From Bradyrhizobium sp. AZCC 1693 (GTDB taxonomy: Bacteria > Pseudomonadota > Alphaproteobacteria > Rhizobiales > Xanthobacteraceae): DNA of 64,000 bases. Each line of letters starts with the position of its first letter. Within the stretch, counting starts at the first letter, position 1. The stretch is from contig NZ_JAZHSD010000001.1 of NCBI RefSeq assembly GCF_036924745.1, positions 4,154,001 to 4,218,000 on the forward strand, given 5' to 3'. The notes beneath the pieces are model-generated. The model was given only the letters and a program-made list of their open reading frames with translations. It was not told the DNA's origin and made no database searches. Shown in pieces: positions 55,146 to 63,841 of the stretch. The position numbers and the translations under genes are program-made.

Positions 55146-55191
55146 TGGCGATCCCGGGAAGACTCGAACTTCCGACCTACGGTTTAGGAAA
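55146..55191 (-). other. tRNA-Arg(CCU) 3' fragment, probable attachment site
   Basis: On the minus strand it reads TTTCCTAAACCG (anticodon loop with CCT), the TAGGTCGG variable region, a T arm GGAAGTTCGAGTCTTCC, and the 3' strand of the acceptor stem ending GGGATCGCCA. The 5' half of the tRNA is missing. Such 3' halves are what site-specific integrases leave as att sites in tRNA genes. A remnant of an integrase lies at 54417-54548. Confidence 0.75.
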
Positions 55192-55289
55192 TCGCCGTGC
55201 CCGCACTTTGGCACCGGCGGCGAGGTGGCCCGTTCGTCGTGCGCCGCACACCGTTCGATGACAAAGCTGTCCGTCACCGGTGCTGTCCG

Positions 55290-55496
55290 TCACTCTATGT
55301 CGCTAGGGTCGCTGGCCATCATGTTGTCGAACCAAGCTGTTTGTTCTTCTTCGCTCATGTCGTCGGGAAAACTTGAGTCGATGATCTCGCCGTTGGCCAG
55401 CAAGATTCTGAACGGGGGTGCAGTCTGGCCTGGCTCCAGAATGATAATCTGCTCTGGCTTGATGACGTCGTTCTTTGCGCGCGGATCGGGAATCAA
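55290..55496 (-). CDS. SDPSDIE small protein 2 (68 aa)
   Basis: A TTG at 55496 follows AGAGGA and gives MIPDPRAKNDVIKPEQIIIL, then EPGQTAPPFRILLANGEIID and ends SDPSDIE. This start makes the two paralogs exactly 68 aa each, and both share DPRA, I-x-PE-x-II, PG, APP, ILL-x-x-G and W-x-x-NM. A longer frame to 55556 has a weaker start. Acidic end, no known motif. Confidence 0.65.
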   Translation of the reverse strand: MIPDPRAKNDVIKPEQIIILEPGQTAPPFRILLANGEIIDSSFPDDMSEEEQTAWFDNMMASDPSDIE

Positions 55497-56138
55497 AGTT
55501 CCTCTATCTAGATTTCTCACTTTTAGTGCGGCGTCCTCCTGGTCCTCGATCTTCACGAGCTCCCTCGCGACGGTGAGCGGGCTTAGGTCGCGCGATATCC
55601 GTTGCGCACATGCGTTAACCCAGGGGAGTCAAAGGCGGCATGCGGATGTGCTGGTCAGGCCACAGCTAGGAATACAATCCGAAACCGTGTTGGGGTTGCG
55701 GCCGCCAGCAAGAGGCGTTGGGGGATGCGGGGCGGCGGCCCGCGCCCATAGCGGCTTTGCGCGCGACTTTAGGCTGGCTAACCTCTTAACGACAGCTCCA
55801 ACAGGGGTCGGGACTGGGGGTCGATCCGGGGGTCTCATCCGCAATATTGAAAATACGCCAATCAATTCAAATGTATATGGCGGAGAGGGAGTCCGCCAAA
55901 AAATGAGAGAAACGCCCATTTTATCGGGATCGATAGCAAACACCTTTTGGCTACATACACTTATACATACACCATACGCGCCCACATCCTGCGTGCGGAC
56001 GGATGCTTGATTCCCGCGAACTATAGACGCCTAACGGGCGAGGCTGGCGCTGAGGCGTAGCCATGCATCACCGCGACGCCCTGAGTCCGGACCGCCCCGG
56101 AGAACACCCCGCCGCGCGGGCTCCTGTAAGGGCGTCGG
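55497..56138. other. non-coding stretch, partly AT-richer
   Basis: 55850-55980 has a lower GC content than its surroundings. No gene is convincing; a 118-residue frame on the minus strand at 55629-55985 is Pro/Arg-rich and has no start signal. Confidence 0.4.
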
Positions 56139-56325
56139 CTCATTCGTAAATACGCAGCGGCGACTATCGCGCCGGCGGGCGTGGGTAAGACGGCTCTGGG
56201 TGTTGCTGAAGTCTTGTCGACGGTGGCTGGCAGCCCGCTGCTCGGCGGTGTGCCTACTTTCCAGATCCGGGTTTGGCTGTGGAGGCCTGGAGGACCCGCG
56301 TCAGGAAACGATCCAACCACTGACC
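56139..56325 (+). pseudogene. RepA-like AAA ATPase remnant, frameshifted
   Basis: LIRKYAAATIAPAGVGKTAL gives a Walker A with the preceding ATIAP of RepA-type plasmid helicases, then GVAEVLSTVAGSPLLGG, TFQIRVWLW and, after a frameshift near 56280, LEDPRQETIQ (expected NGEDP...E). It is cut off where the alpA gene begins. Such ATPases occur in plasmids and integrative elements with alpA. Confidence 0.6.
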
Positions 56326-56541
56326 TCACCGAACCTCATCAAACTCGCGTTTCGGACGCCATCCGACTGGATCTGCAATCCAGCGGTTAAGGTCCGATTC
56401 ATGCCAGCCGGTACCATTGACGCTGATCTTAATTTGGGTCGGGAACGTGCCCTCGGCGATCTTACGGTAGATGGTGGACCGGGACAGCCCGGTCCGGGCA
56501 AGAACGGTTTTCAAACGGACGATACGGTCTGGTTCGCGCAT
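56326..56541 (-). CDS. alpA: AlpA-family transcriptional regulator/excisionase (71 aa)
   Basis: MREPDRIVRLKTVLARTGLS, then RSTIYRKIAEGTFPTQIKIS and GWHESDLNRWIADP: the MerR-like winged helix of AlpA proteins, with RSTIYR as recognition helix. In integrative elements these proteins activate integrase genes or act as excisionase. It follows traA by 127 bases in the same direction. ATG 56541 fits the family; the frame is open upstream without a better start. Confidence 0.85.
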   Translation of the reverse strand: MREPDRIVRLKTVLARTGLSRSTIYRKIAEGTFPTQIKISVNGTGWHESDLNRWIADPVGWRPKREFDEVR

Positions 56542-56668
56542 GGCCGCGCTGCCTCCTGCTCGCTGTTTCTGACGGCATCTGAGACCAGACAGGACAGCCG
56601 TTGCAGGCGAACAAGAGCATTTTACACATCGAGTACCATGGCGTTCAGACGGCGGAAAACAGGATGGG

Positions 56669-59600
56669 TCAAATTCCGATGCCCCGGCCTCTGCCGAGGT
56701 CGATGCCATGGCTGAAGGCCAGTTCGATGCCGAGCCGGCGACCTGATTCGAACGCGATGCCGAGCTCTCTCCTGCGGCCCGCGAGGATGGATTCCAGTTG
56801 CGGATCGCGTTCGAGGCTTTTCGCCATGTCGCCCATCGCCGAGCGCGTCGCCTTATAGCCCGACATGTCGCCCACCTGATATTGGCGCCGGCTAGTGTGG
56901 CCGAGCTCCTGCCAACGTTCCACAAAACGGTCAGCGCGGCGGTTCGGATCGATGCGCAGCTCGGTTTCGAGCTGGAGGGCGCGGACGGCGCGGTTGACCC
57001 GGCCTGACCCAGCCTCACGGGCAAGATCCGGGTTCTTTTTGTAGGCGGCCTCTGCATCGTGCGAGCCATAGGGCCTCACGTCCTCGAAAACCCCTCGGGC
57101 CCCCTGCAGTTCTTTCACTTGCTCGGGACTTGCCTGGCCACCCTTTTCCTGGGCCTCGAAGATCGCATCCACAGCGCGGGCATGGCGCACCAGCGCCCGC
57201 GTGCGCACCCGACGTGCTTCCGCTTCCGGATCATCCGCCACCTCTTGCGCTGGCGCAGCGGGTTCGCGCCTCGCGGCGTCCGCGCCCGCATTTCCTATTT
57301 CCGGCGGCTGCACGGCGTTCCCGCCAGGCGCGCTGTCGCCGGGCGAGCGCAATCCGTCGAGCAGGCCGTCGATTCTGTCGCGCAGCTTCTCCGGCACGAC
57401 CTTGCGCAAGATTTCGGCAACGCGCTCGCGGAAGCTGATCCCGCGCCGCTCGGCATAGCCTTGCGCCGGATCGCGCTGCTCGTAATCCGAGGCCATGTCC
57501 TTGGCCCGGTCACGCGATAAGGTTCGGGTGAGCCGGTCCGGATTGGCAAAATCGTCGCGGCCATAATGCAGGTCCATGCCGTCGCGGTGCCGCGACAGGG
57601 CGACATAGCTGCTATGGGCGTCCATCCCCGGCGTCGCCAGCACATGGGTGCGATCCACCGTCATGCCCTGCGCCTTGTGGATGGTCGCGGCATAGCCATG
57701 GTCGATACGGTTATGATCCTTGAGGTCAAAGGTGACGCTGCGCCCGTCGTCGGTGCGCACCGACATGGCTTGCGGGCTGACCTGTTCGATGGTGCCGAGC
57801 GTTCCGTTCTTCACGCCGAGGCCGCGCTCATTTTGCAGGAACATGACGCGATCCCCGCTGGCAAAGTTGCGCGCGCCGCGCTCGACCGCCACACGCACCT
57901 CATTGCCGAGATCACCGGCCAGCCGCATCCGTTCGCGTGCAGCCTCGTTGAGGGCGCGCACCTCGTCATTGGTATGAGTTAGGATGATGCGGCTCCGATC
58001 CGGTGATGCCTGCCGGTCGCGGTCCCAGCGCTCGATCAGATCGCGGCGCGCCTGCCCGCGGGTTTGCGCGTCGTGCACCATGCCATGGGAGCGGTAGGCT
58101 TCAAGCGCATCGCCGGTCCTGCCGGTCGCCAGATCGCGCGTGGCCTCGCGCTGCCAGTCCTCGCGCTGGCGCCGCACCTCGCTGATTTCCGCGCCGCCAT
58201 GACGCTCGTGAATCGAGCGAAAGGCCGCGCCCGCCTCGATGGATTGCAACTGCTTGATATCGCCGACCAGCACAATCTTCGCACCGGCCTCGGCCGCATG
58301 GGACAGCACACGCTCCAACTGGCGCGTGCCGACCATGCCGGCCTCGTCGATCACCAGAACATCGCGCGCGGTGAGCAGGTCGCGGCCCTGTCCCCAACCA
58401 TGCTCCATGCTGGCAATGGTGCGCGACGCGATGCCCGACCCGCTTTCGAGGTTTTCCGCCGCGATGCCGGACAGCGCCACGCCCCGGACCTCGTAGCCCG
58501 CCGTTTCCCAGGCCTCCCGCGCCACCCCCAGCATCGCGCTTTTTCCCGTTCCGGCATAGCCGACCACGATCCCAAGATCGCGCCCGTCCGTAATGTGCGC
58601 TAGCGCGTCGGCCTGCTCGGTCGAAAGGACAAGATCGCGCGCTTCCGCACGCGCCAGCGCCGCCTCGCGATCCCTATCACGCACCTCATGGCGCTCCCGT
58701 TCCGCCATCAGTTCGGCGGTGCGGTGCAAGCGCTGTTCCGCCTCGATCATCTCGCGGGTGGTGAAGCGATCCTCGCCGCGAGCGCCCTTGCCGAGTTCGA
58801 CAAGATCTGGGGCGCTACGCATCGCGCCCATCACCTCGTTGAACTGGTCGATCCCGTCGCTGTGCCGGTGCGCGAACTTCGCCATGTCGCGTCGCGTGAA
58901 GGTCGATTGCTGATGTGTGATCGCGTCCAATGCAAGCGACGGATTGGCGATGATCCGCATCCCATTGCCGCGCGCGATCTCGCGGTGCATCTCGGCGCGG
59001 TCGGCCTCGGTCCCTCCGCCCTCGATGCCCCGGTCCTCGATACGTTTGGCGGGTGCACCGATCTGGCTTTGCGGCTCCAGTGCGAGGCCCTGTGCCTCCA
59101 GGCTGCGATGGTCGATGCGCGCGTCGATGTCGAGCTCGGCCAGGCGCTCATTGGCAAGCTCGGCCCAGCGTTCGCGCCAGCGCTCGACCATCTCCGTGCG
59201 GTTCCAGTCCCTTGCCTTCCGGCCAAAGCCGTTCTCGTCCACCGCGCGCATCGTCAGCATGACATGGGCATGGGGTTTTGCCATGCCGTCCTCGGCCATG
59301 TCCCAATGCACATTGAGATCGGCGATCATGCCCCGACCCACGAACTCGGCCTGCACGAAGTCGCGGGCCAGCTCGATGCCCTGTGCCTCACTCATCTCGC
59401 GCGGAAGGGCGAATTCGACCTCGCGGGCAAGCTGGGCATCCTTGCGTACCTCGAACGCCTCGACCTCGTTCCACAGCCGTCCGCGGTCGCTCCATGCCTC
59501 CGGCGCCTTCTCCGGCAGCATCACCTCGGAATGGACGACGCCGCGTTTGGCGGAAAAATCATGGCTGCGGTCGAGGCGCTCGTCGCGCAACCGCGAGGCC

Positions 59601-59680
59601 GAGCGGTAGGCGGCCGACGCCACCGCGCTGGAGCCGGACTTGCGGCCAATGATCTTGACGTGAAGATGATAGATCGCCAT
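56669..59680 (-). CDS. traA: Ti-type conjugative relaxase TraA (1003 aa)
   Basis: The MobA/MobL relaxase domain is at residues 1-230 (HLHVKIIGRKSGSSAVASAA, and HxH in KPHAHVMLTMRAVDENGFG). A RecD-like helicase follows: Walker A GYAGTGKS near 375-382, VLVIDEAGMVG near 445, QREDWQREATRD and YAATIHKAQGMTVDRT. The C-terminal part is charged and helical. Length is in the family range (about 1000-1100). It nicks oriT at the adjacent site and unwinds DNA for transfer. The coupling protein TraG and mating-pair genes are not in the window. The frame is intact. Confidence 0.95.
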   Translation of the reverse strand: MAIYHLHVKIIGRKSGSSAVASAAYRSASRLRDERLDRSHDFSAKRGVVHSEVMLPEKAPEAWSDRGRLWNEVEAFEVRKDAQLAREVEFALPREMSEAQGIELARDFVQAEFVGRGMIADLNVHWDMAEDGMAKPHAHVMLTMRAVDENGFGRKARDWNRTEMVERWRERWAELANERLAELDIDARIDHRSLEAQGLALEPQSQIGAPAKRIEDRGIEGGGTEADRAEMHREIARGNGMRIIANPSLALDAITHQQSTFTRRDMAKFAHRHSDGIDQFNEVMGAMRSAPDLVELGKGARGEDRFTTREMIEAEQRLHRTAELMAERERHEVRDRDREAALARAEARDLVLSTEQADALAHITDGRDLGIVVGYAGTGKSAMLGVAREAWETAGYEVRGVALSGIAAENLESGSGIASRTIASMEHGWGQGRDLLTARDVLVIDEAGMVGTRQLERVLSHAAEAGAKIVLVGDIKQLQSIEAGAAFRSIHERHGGAEISEVRRQREDWQREATRDLATGRTGDALEAYRSHGMVHDAQTRGQARRDLIERWDRDRQASPDRSRIILTHTNDEVRALNEAARERMRLAGDLGNEVRVAVERGARNFASGDRVMFLQNERGLGVKNGTLGTIEQVSPQAMSVRTDDGRSVTFDLKDHNRIDHGYAATIHKAQGMTVDRTHVLATPGMDAHSSYVALSRHRDGMDLHYGRDDFANPDRLTRTLSRDRAKDMASDYEQRDPAQGYAERRGISFRERVAEILRKVVPEKLRDRIDGLLDGLRSPGDSAPGGNAVQPPEIGNAGADAARREPAAPAQEVADDPEAEARRVRTRALVRHARAVDAIFEAQEKGGQASPEQVKELQGARGVFEDVRPYGSHDAEAAYKKNPDLAREAGSGRVNRAVRALQLETELRIDPNRRADRFVERWQELGHTSRRQYQVGDMSGYKATRSAMGDMAKSLERDPQLESILAGRRRELGIAFESGRRLGIELAFSHGIDLGRGRGIGI

Positions 59681-59710
59681 CGCGATCAGATCAGTGGCAC
59701 GGCCGAGCGC

Positions 59711-59761
59711 ACGTCGGAACGACGTATAAGCGCGCCCTCCCTCGAAAAAATCTCGGGAGGG
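59711..59761. other. oriT: probable origin of transfer (IncQ/Ti-type oriT)
   Basis: ACGTCG-GAA-CGACGT (59711-59725) is a perfect inverted repeat that precedes TATAAGCGCGCCCT (59725-59738), close to the nic-region sequence of IncQ and Ti plasmids. A hairpin follows: CCCTCCC (59735-59741) with GGGAGGG (59755-59761). It lies between divergent traA and traC, where oriT is expected. Confidence 0.7.
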
Positions 59762-59851
59762 ACTACCCCGTCTCAGCCAGTCCCGATGACGCTACAGCAT
59801 TACGCGGGATGCCGGACTATCATTTCTCCATCAACGCTTCTGGAGATGATG

Positions 59852-60073
59852 ATGCGCAAGCCACGCGATTTCGATGCCGAACTGAAGGCACTTGGGGACA
59901 AGGCGCGTGACCTCAAGAGCCGTAAGGTGCAGCAGCTTGGCGAACTGGTCATCGCAACTGGGGCCGATGCGCTTAGCGCCGATGAACTGGCGGGCGCGCT
60001 GATCGTGCTGGCTGAGACAAAAGAGGCCGGAAAGAGGGAGGCATGGGCCAGGCGCGGGGCCGCGTTTTTTTAA
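59852..60073 (+). CDS. traC: conjugal transfer protein TraC (73 aa)
   Basis: MRKPRDFDAELKALGDKARD, then KVQQLGELVIATGADALSAD and ELAGALIVLAETKEAGKREA, matching the TraC proteins beside traA in Ti-type systems (relaxosome accessory). Three ATG codons in a row precede it (59846, 59849, 59852); GGAG at 59842 best fits 59852. It is divergent from traA and followed by traD. Confidence 0.8.
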   Translation: MRKPRDFDAELKALGDKARDLKSRKVQQLGELVIATGADALSADELAGALIVLAETKEAGKREAWARRGAAFF

Positions 60074-60089
60074 AGCCGGTCGCGGCGAA

Positions 60090-60446
60090 ATGCACCAACA
60101 ACTGACCGCAACACGGACAGCGCTCCTGCGCAACCGAGCGGCGCGCAACCGGCATCAGGCCGCAAGGGCGCGACATGACATGCGCACATGGCAGGTCGAG
60201 CGCCGCAAGCGCACGCGGCACCTCATCGAACTCGGCGGTCTCGTCGTCAAAGCCGGTATCGTGGACCTAACCGGTGACGACCGCGCCACCATCCTTGGCG
60301 CGCTGCTTTGGATGGCCGACAAGCTCAAGAGCGATCAAGGCGAACGGGCACGAGCGCTATGGGCCGCAAAGGGGAAGCAGGCGCTCGAGGCGGACCCGGC
60401 AACACACAAGGGGACAGATCGAACTGTTTCAGCAGTTCGTCGTTGA
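60090..60446 (+). CDS. traD: conjugal transfer protein TraD (118 aa)
   Basis: TraD is a relaxosome accessory protein of Ti-type systems. The core TWQVERRKRTRHLIELGGLV and KAGIVDLTGDDRATILGALL matches it well. The N-terminal Arg-rich part is longer than usual, and an ATG at 60180 just before the core may be the true start. It follows traC by 16 bases, probably in one transcript. Confidence 0.75.
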   Translation: MHQQLTATRTALLRNRAARNRHQAARARHDMRTWQVERRKRTRHLIELGGLVVKAGIVDLTGDDRATILGALLWMADKLKSDQGERARALWAAKGKQALEADPATHKGTDRTVSAVRR

Positions 60447-61250
60447 TGCACGACAATGGCATGTCAGTCGAGCGACTGAGTGCGCGAAGCGTCGTTCGAG
60501 CATGCGATGGGCGCTGGAAGCGGGGCGACGGAAGTCGCGATCCGCCGAAAGGATAGCTTGCTTCGCGCGCTCGAAGACAGCACCCCAACAGCCAATGCGA
60601 AAACTTCGGTCATGTCTCTCCTGAGGCCGCGGTGGGTCTCGACTGAGCAGCCGATCCGGCCTGCCACTCGATGTCCGCTTTGCAGCAACGGACTCCGGCA
60701 CCCCCGCAAGTTGCATCTGTATTCGAACCTCGCGTTTGGTAGCGGCGAGCGCGAGATCAAACATCTTTGCGATGTTAACGTGCGCCAAAGGGCCGCGTCC
60801 GCTGCTGCTCCCGGAGTGATAGCTTCGCTGGAAAGCGAGTATGGAGGACGGCAAGCGCCAGGGTCGGTGGTGGTCAAGGATTAGGCGATGGCTGGACAAT
60901 GGCAGGTAGCTGCAAATGCCGCTGAGACATACGAACATGCACTTGTTCCGGCTGTCTTCGCACCCTGGTCAGCGAGGTAGGTGACGCGCTGATGTCTTAT
61001 GTTGCCGACGACGGACTGAAGTTTCCGATTAAAGCGCACCTCGCCAGCGCGAGAAAGCGAGCATAGTCTTAGGGGATAGCGGCTTTCCAAGAGAAACTTT
61101 CGGGACACTCGCAGGTCTGGGGTCGATGTCCGAGATGGGTCACGCTCGGGCCTCAGGCATCGTACGCGGCAGGACAGCTCTACCTCGAACACCCGACGTT
61201 GGCCCCCGAGGTGCTGAACAGCCGCCTCGGGCCAGACTCGGACTCATGCA
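60447..61250. other. non-coding stretch after traD
   Basis: No credible gene; some frames contain arginine-rich chance sequence. GATGTCCGCTTTGCAGC near 60670 belongs to the intergenic-repeat words. Confidence 0.4.
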
Positions 61251-61427
61251 ATGCGCCAAAACACCCTAATCGGATCACCTTGTCGGCGTGCGCTGGAATT
61301 GCTGCGCATCGGCTATTTGGATGAGCCGCTAGCTGCGGAACTGCTCCACGCCGGCGTCGAGGAGCTTGCACGCATCAGCGTCGAACCCGCTGATCGCAGC
61401 TCGCGGCATAAAGCGCAGCCTCAATGA
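61251..61427 (+). CDS. possible small protein (58 aa)
   Basis: MRQNTLIGSPCRRALELLRI, then GYLDEPLAAELLHAGVEELA and a basic tail. The helix-rich composition is protein-like, but the ribosome binding site is weak and no family is recognised. Confidence 0.4.
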   Translation: MRQNTLIGSPCRRALELLRIGYLDEPLAAELLHAGVEELARISVEPADRSSRHKAQPQ

Positions 61428-61847
61428 AATCGCGCGAAACAAGCTCCACGAAGGCGCCGCCGACCGCCGTCATCACGAGAGCCTGCATCGTGATGAAGTG
61501 CGGGAAGTCAGTGCCGCCTTTGCAGAGATGCGACCGCCGCGTTTTGCCGGGCCACTTCCGCCATCGCAGCAGGCTTGCCACGTGCCGGAAATTGGAACTC
61601 TCGTGGCGCACCCTACGGTGTTACCCATACGAATTTTGCAATTGTGCCTCGTCGCCCACTCGCGTCTAAGTCCCAGTGATGGTGCAAGAGGAAGATCCGC
61701 TTCATCGCTGCGAGCGTTTTTAGCTTAATTGTTGAGAGCGAAAACCTCTGGAAGTGAACTGGATCTCCTCAGTGCGCATAGAGAAGGCAGATCCGAAGAG
61801 ATGTTGAGGCCACTGGTCCGCGCCGCTCGGAATGGAGAAAGCGACCC
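61428..61847. other. stretch without a gene, upstream of the Crp-like genes
   Basis: Probably includes the promoter of the first Crp-like gene. Several short frames, none convincing. Confidence 0.35.
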
Positions 61848-62621
61848 ATGCCTCACAGCAACTCATCGGCAGTGACGCGTCCCGGCGGAACTAGTAACGG
61901 CCTTCTGGCCGCACTGCCGCGAGCGGATTTCGATCTGCTGGCGAGCGACATTCAGACGGTCGCGCTCGATCAGAACGCGGTCCTGGCGCGAGCAGGTGAC
62001 GAGGTCGACTATGTCTTCCTCCCTCATAACGGCGCCATTTCTCTGATGATCGACATGGCGAACGGGCAGACGGTTGCCACCGCCACGATCGGGCGAGAGG
62101 GAGCTATCAGCTTTCTCTCCGCGATAGGGCCCGCACCTTCGGCCATGACCGCCATCGTGCATGTGGCAGGGACAGCCTCGCGGATCCCCAGCTTCCGGTT
62201 TCGCGACGCTTTCAACCGCAGCCGCGCGATCCGGCACGCGCTCCAGGCTCATGTCAGCGCGATGCTGACACAGTTCCAACTCGGCACGGCCTGCAATGCG
62301 CTGCATCCAGTCGAAGCCCGAATGGCACGCTGGCTATTGCATCTTCGCGACCGCACCGGCCACGACGTCCTGCCGCTCACCCAGGAAGTACTTTCGCAAA
62401 TACTCGGTGTGCGACGAACGACGGTGACGCTCCTGATGTGCAATTTGCGCGCGTCGGGCGCAATCAGATCTGATCGGCGAGGCGAGATTGAGATCGACCG
62501 ATCGCGGCTCACCGCCGTGGCGTGCGAATGCCAGCACACCATGCGTCTCGAAGCTTGCCGCCCGATCTCGCTTTCTCGAGATGAGCACATCGCATTAGGT
62601 GAATCGGCAGATGCTATGTGA
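61848..62621 (+). CDS. Crp/Fnr-family transcriptional regulator 1 (257 aa)
   Basis: N-terminal cyclic-nucleotide-binding-like fold (residues 30-150: GDEVDYVFLPHNGAISLMID, GQTVATATIGREGAISFLSA) and a C-terminal helix-turn-helix (LTQEVLSQILGVRRTTVTLL). No Fe-S Cys cluster of the Fnr type is obvious. The gene is followed after 94 bases by a paralog with the same architecture. The pair probably arose by tandem duplication. Likely a stress or redox regulator, which is inference. Confidence 0.85.
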   Translation: MPHSNSSAVTRPGGTSNGLLAALPRADFDLLASDIQTVALDQNAVLARAGDEVDYVFLPHNGAISLMIDMANGQTVATATIGREGAISFLSAIGPAPSAMTAIVHVAGTASRIPSFRFRDAFNRSRAIRHALQAHVSAMLTQFQLGTACNALHPVEARMARWLLHLRDRTGHDVLPLTQEVLSQILGVRRTTVTLLMCNLRASGAIRSDRRGEIEIDRSRLTAVACECQHTMRLEACRPISLSRDEHIALGESADAM

Positions 62622-62715
62622 GCCTTTGCCGCGCGTTGCGATTAAGTCAAATGAGATTCATGCACGCTGACACAAATAGCTTGGTGCGTTGGTTGCTCGT
62701 TCCGGGAAGGACTCC

Positions 62716-63519
62716 GTGACCGCGCAGCCGACCGGCGTTGGGAATAGGCTCTTGGCGGCGTTGCCGCCAGGGGATCTCGGCCTGCTCACGCCCCACTTCC
62801 AGAAAATCTCGTTCGAACCTGACGCTGTGTTGGTGCGGTCGGGCGATGAGCTTGACCAGGTTTGTTTTCCCCATAGCGGTGCCGTCGTTTTCATGGTCGA
62901 TATGCCCGACGGCCAAACAGTCGCAACCACGCTGATGGGGTGGGAAGGCGCATTGGCCTCGCTCTCCGTGCTCGGCCCCTCGCGGTCGTCGGTGACCGCG
63001 ATTGCTCGCGTGGCCGGCACTGCATCGCGGATTTCCGCCGCGAAATTCCGGCTCGCCTATGCGCGAAGCCCAGCCATCAGGCACGTCGTGCAAGTCCACG
63101 CCCGCACGCTATTTTTGCAGCTCCAGCACGTGGCCGCCTGCAACGCGCTACATCGGGTGGAGGGCCGCATGGCGCGGTGGCTTTTGCAGCTGCACGACCG
63201 TGTTTCCGACGACGTGCTTTCATTGACGCAGGATGCACTTGCCCAGTTGCTCGGGGTGCGGCGGACGACGGTGACGCTGATGATGAGCAAGTTTCGCGCA
63301 GCGGGGGCCATCCGATCCGACCGACGCGGCATCGTCGAGGTCGACCGGACGCGGCTCGACAGCATGGCGTGTGAATGCTACGCGCTGATGCAGCACAGGA
63401 TCGATCGCATGCACTGCCAGGAATTATCGGCGCCGCGACTTGCCCTTGCGCTGTTCCAGGAAAGCTCTGTCATCGCCTCCGACGAAGCGACGAAGCCGGC
63501 GAAGACGGTGCTGAAATGA
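62716..63519 (+). CDS. Crp/Fnr-family transcriptional regulator 2 (267 aa)
   Basis: A GTG at 62716 with AAGGA four bases upstream; an in-frame TTG at 62689 has no ribosome binding site. Same folds as the neighbour: GDELDQVCFPHSGAVVFMVD, GQTVATTLMGWEGALASLSV, and HTH LTQDALAQLLGVRRTTVTLM. It has a longer C-terminal tail. Paralog of the gene at 61848, same orientation, separate start, possibly co-transcribed. Confidence 0.85.
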   Translation: MTAQPTGVGNRLLAALPPGDLGLLTPHFQKISFEPDAVLVRSGDELDQVCFPHSGAVVFMVDMPDGQTVATTLMGWEGALASLSVLGPSRSSVTAIARVAGTASRISAAKFRLAYARSPAIRHVVQVHARTLFLQLQHVAACNALHRVEGRMARWLLQLHDRVSDDVLSLTQDALAQLLGVRRTTVTLMMSKFRAAGAIRSDRRGIVEVDRTRLDSMACECYALMQHRIDRMHCQELSAPRLALALFQESSVIASDEATKPAKTVLK

Positions 63520-63841
63520 AGAGTGCTTCGCCAGACGGCAATTAACGGGTCTTTTCGCTCTGATCACGCTCCGTCCGGCTGCCGTTGAAAGCTCTCGCGG
63601 TGATCTCGATGCCGGTGGTGATCACGCGCCCGCGTTGCGGGCATTTGAACATCACCATACTTATTTCAGCCTACTTGAATTTGGTTTTGTTATTTTTCCA
63701 GCAATAAGCCAGCCGGTTGGATTCGCCTCTTGTCGGTGCGGCGACTTGGGCCGTTGTTTGGTCGAGCATGGGGGGATGCTCGTGGCGAGCCAGTTCCAAC
63801 CGGCCGGGTCTCCCTCTTGAACCAATTCCAACCGCCGCGCT
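63520..63841. other. non-coding stretch between a Crp-like gene and phasin
   Basis: Convergent region. CCAGTTCCAACCGGC (63791) and CCAATTCCAACCGCC (63820) are similar words. No clear hairpin with T-run. Confidence 0.35.

Noticed and set aside
55140..55230. Complete tRNA gene
   Set aside because: The 3' half of tRNA-Arg(CCU) is present, but the 5' acceptor strand and D arm are missing, so it is a fragment used as attachment site.
55629..55985. 118-codon minus-strand frame
   Set aside because: Proline-rich, no ribosome binding site, overlaps AT-richer non-coding DNA near the att site.
58688..59851. Long plus-strand frame upstream of traC
   Set aside because: Antisense to traA. Only the last 73 codons are TraC.
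60429..60938. 169-codon minus-strand frame
   Set aside because: No start signal, mixed composition, and no motif; the region looks non-coding.
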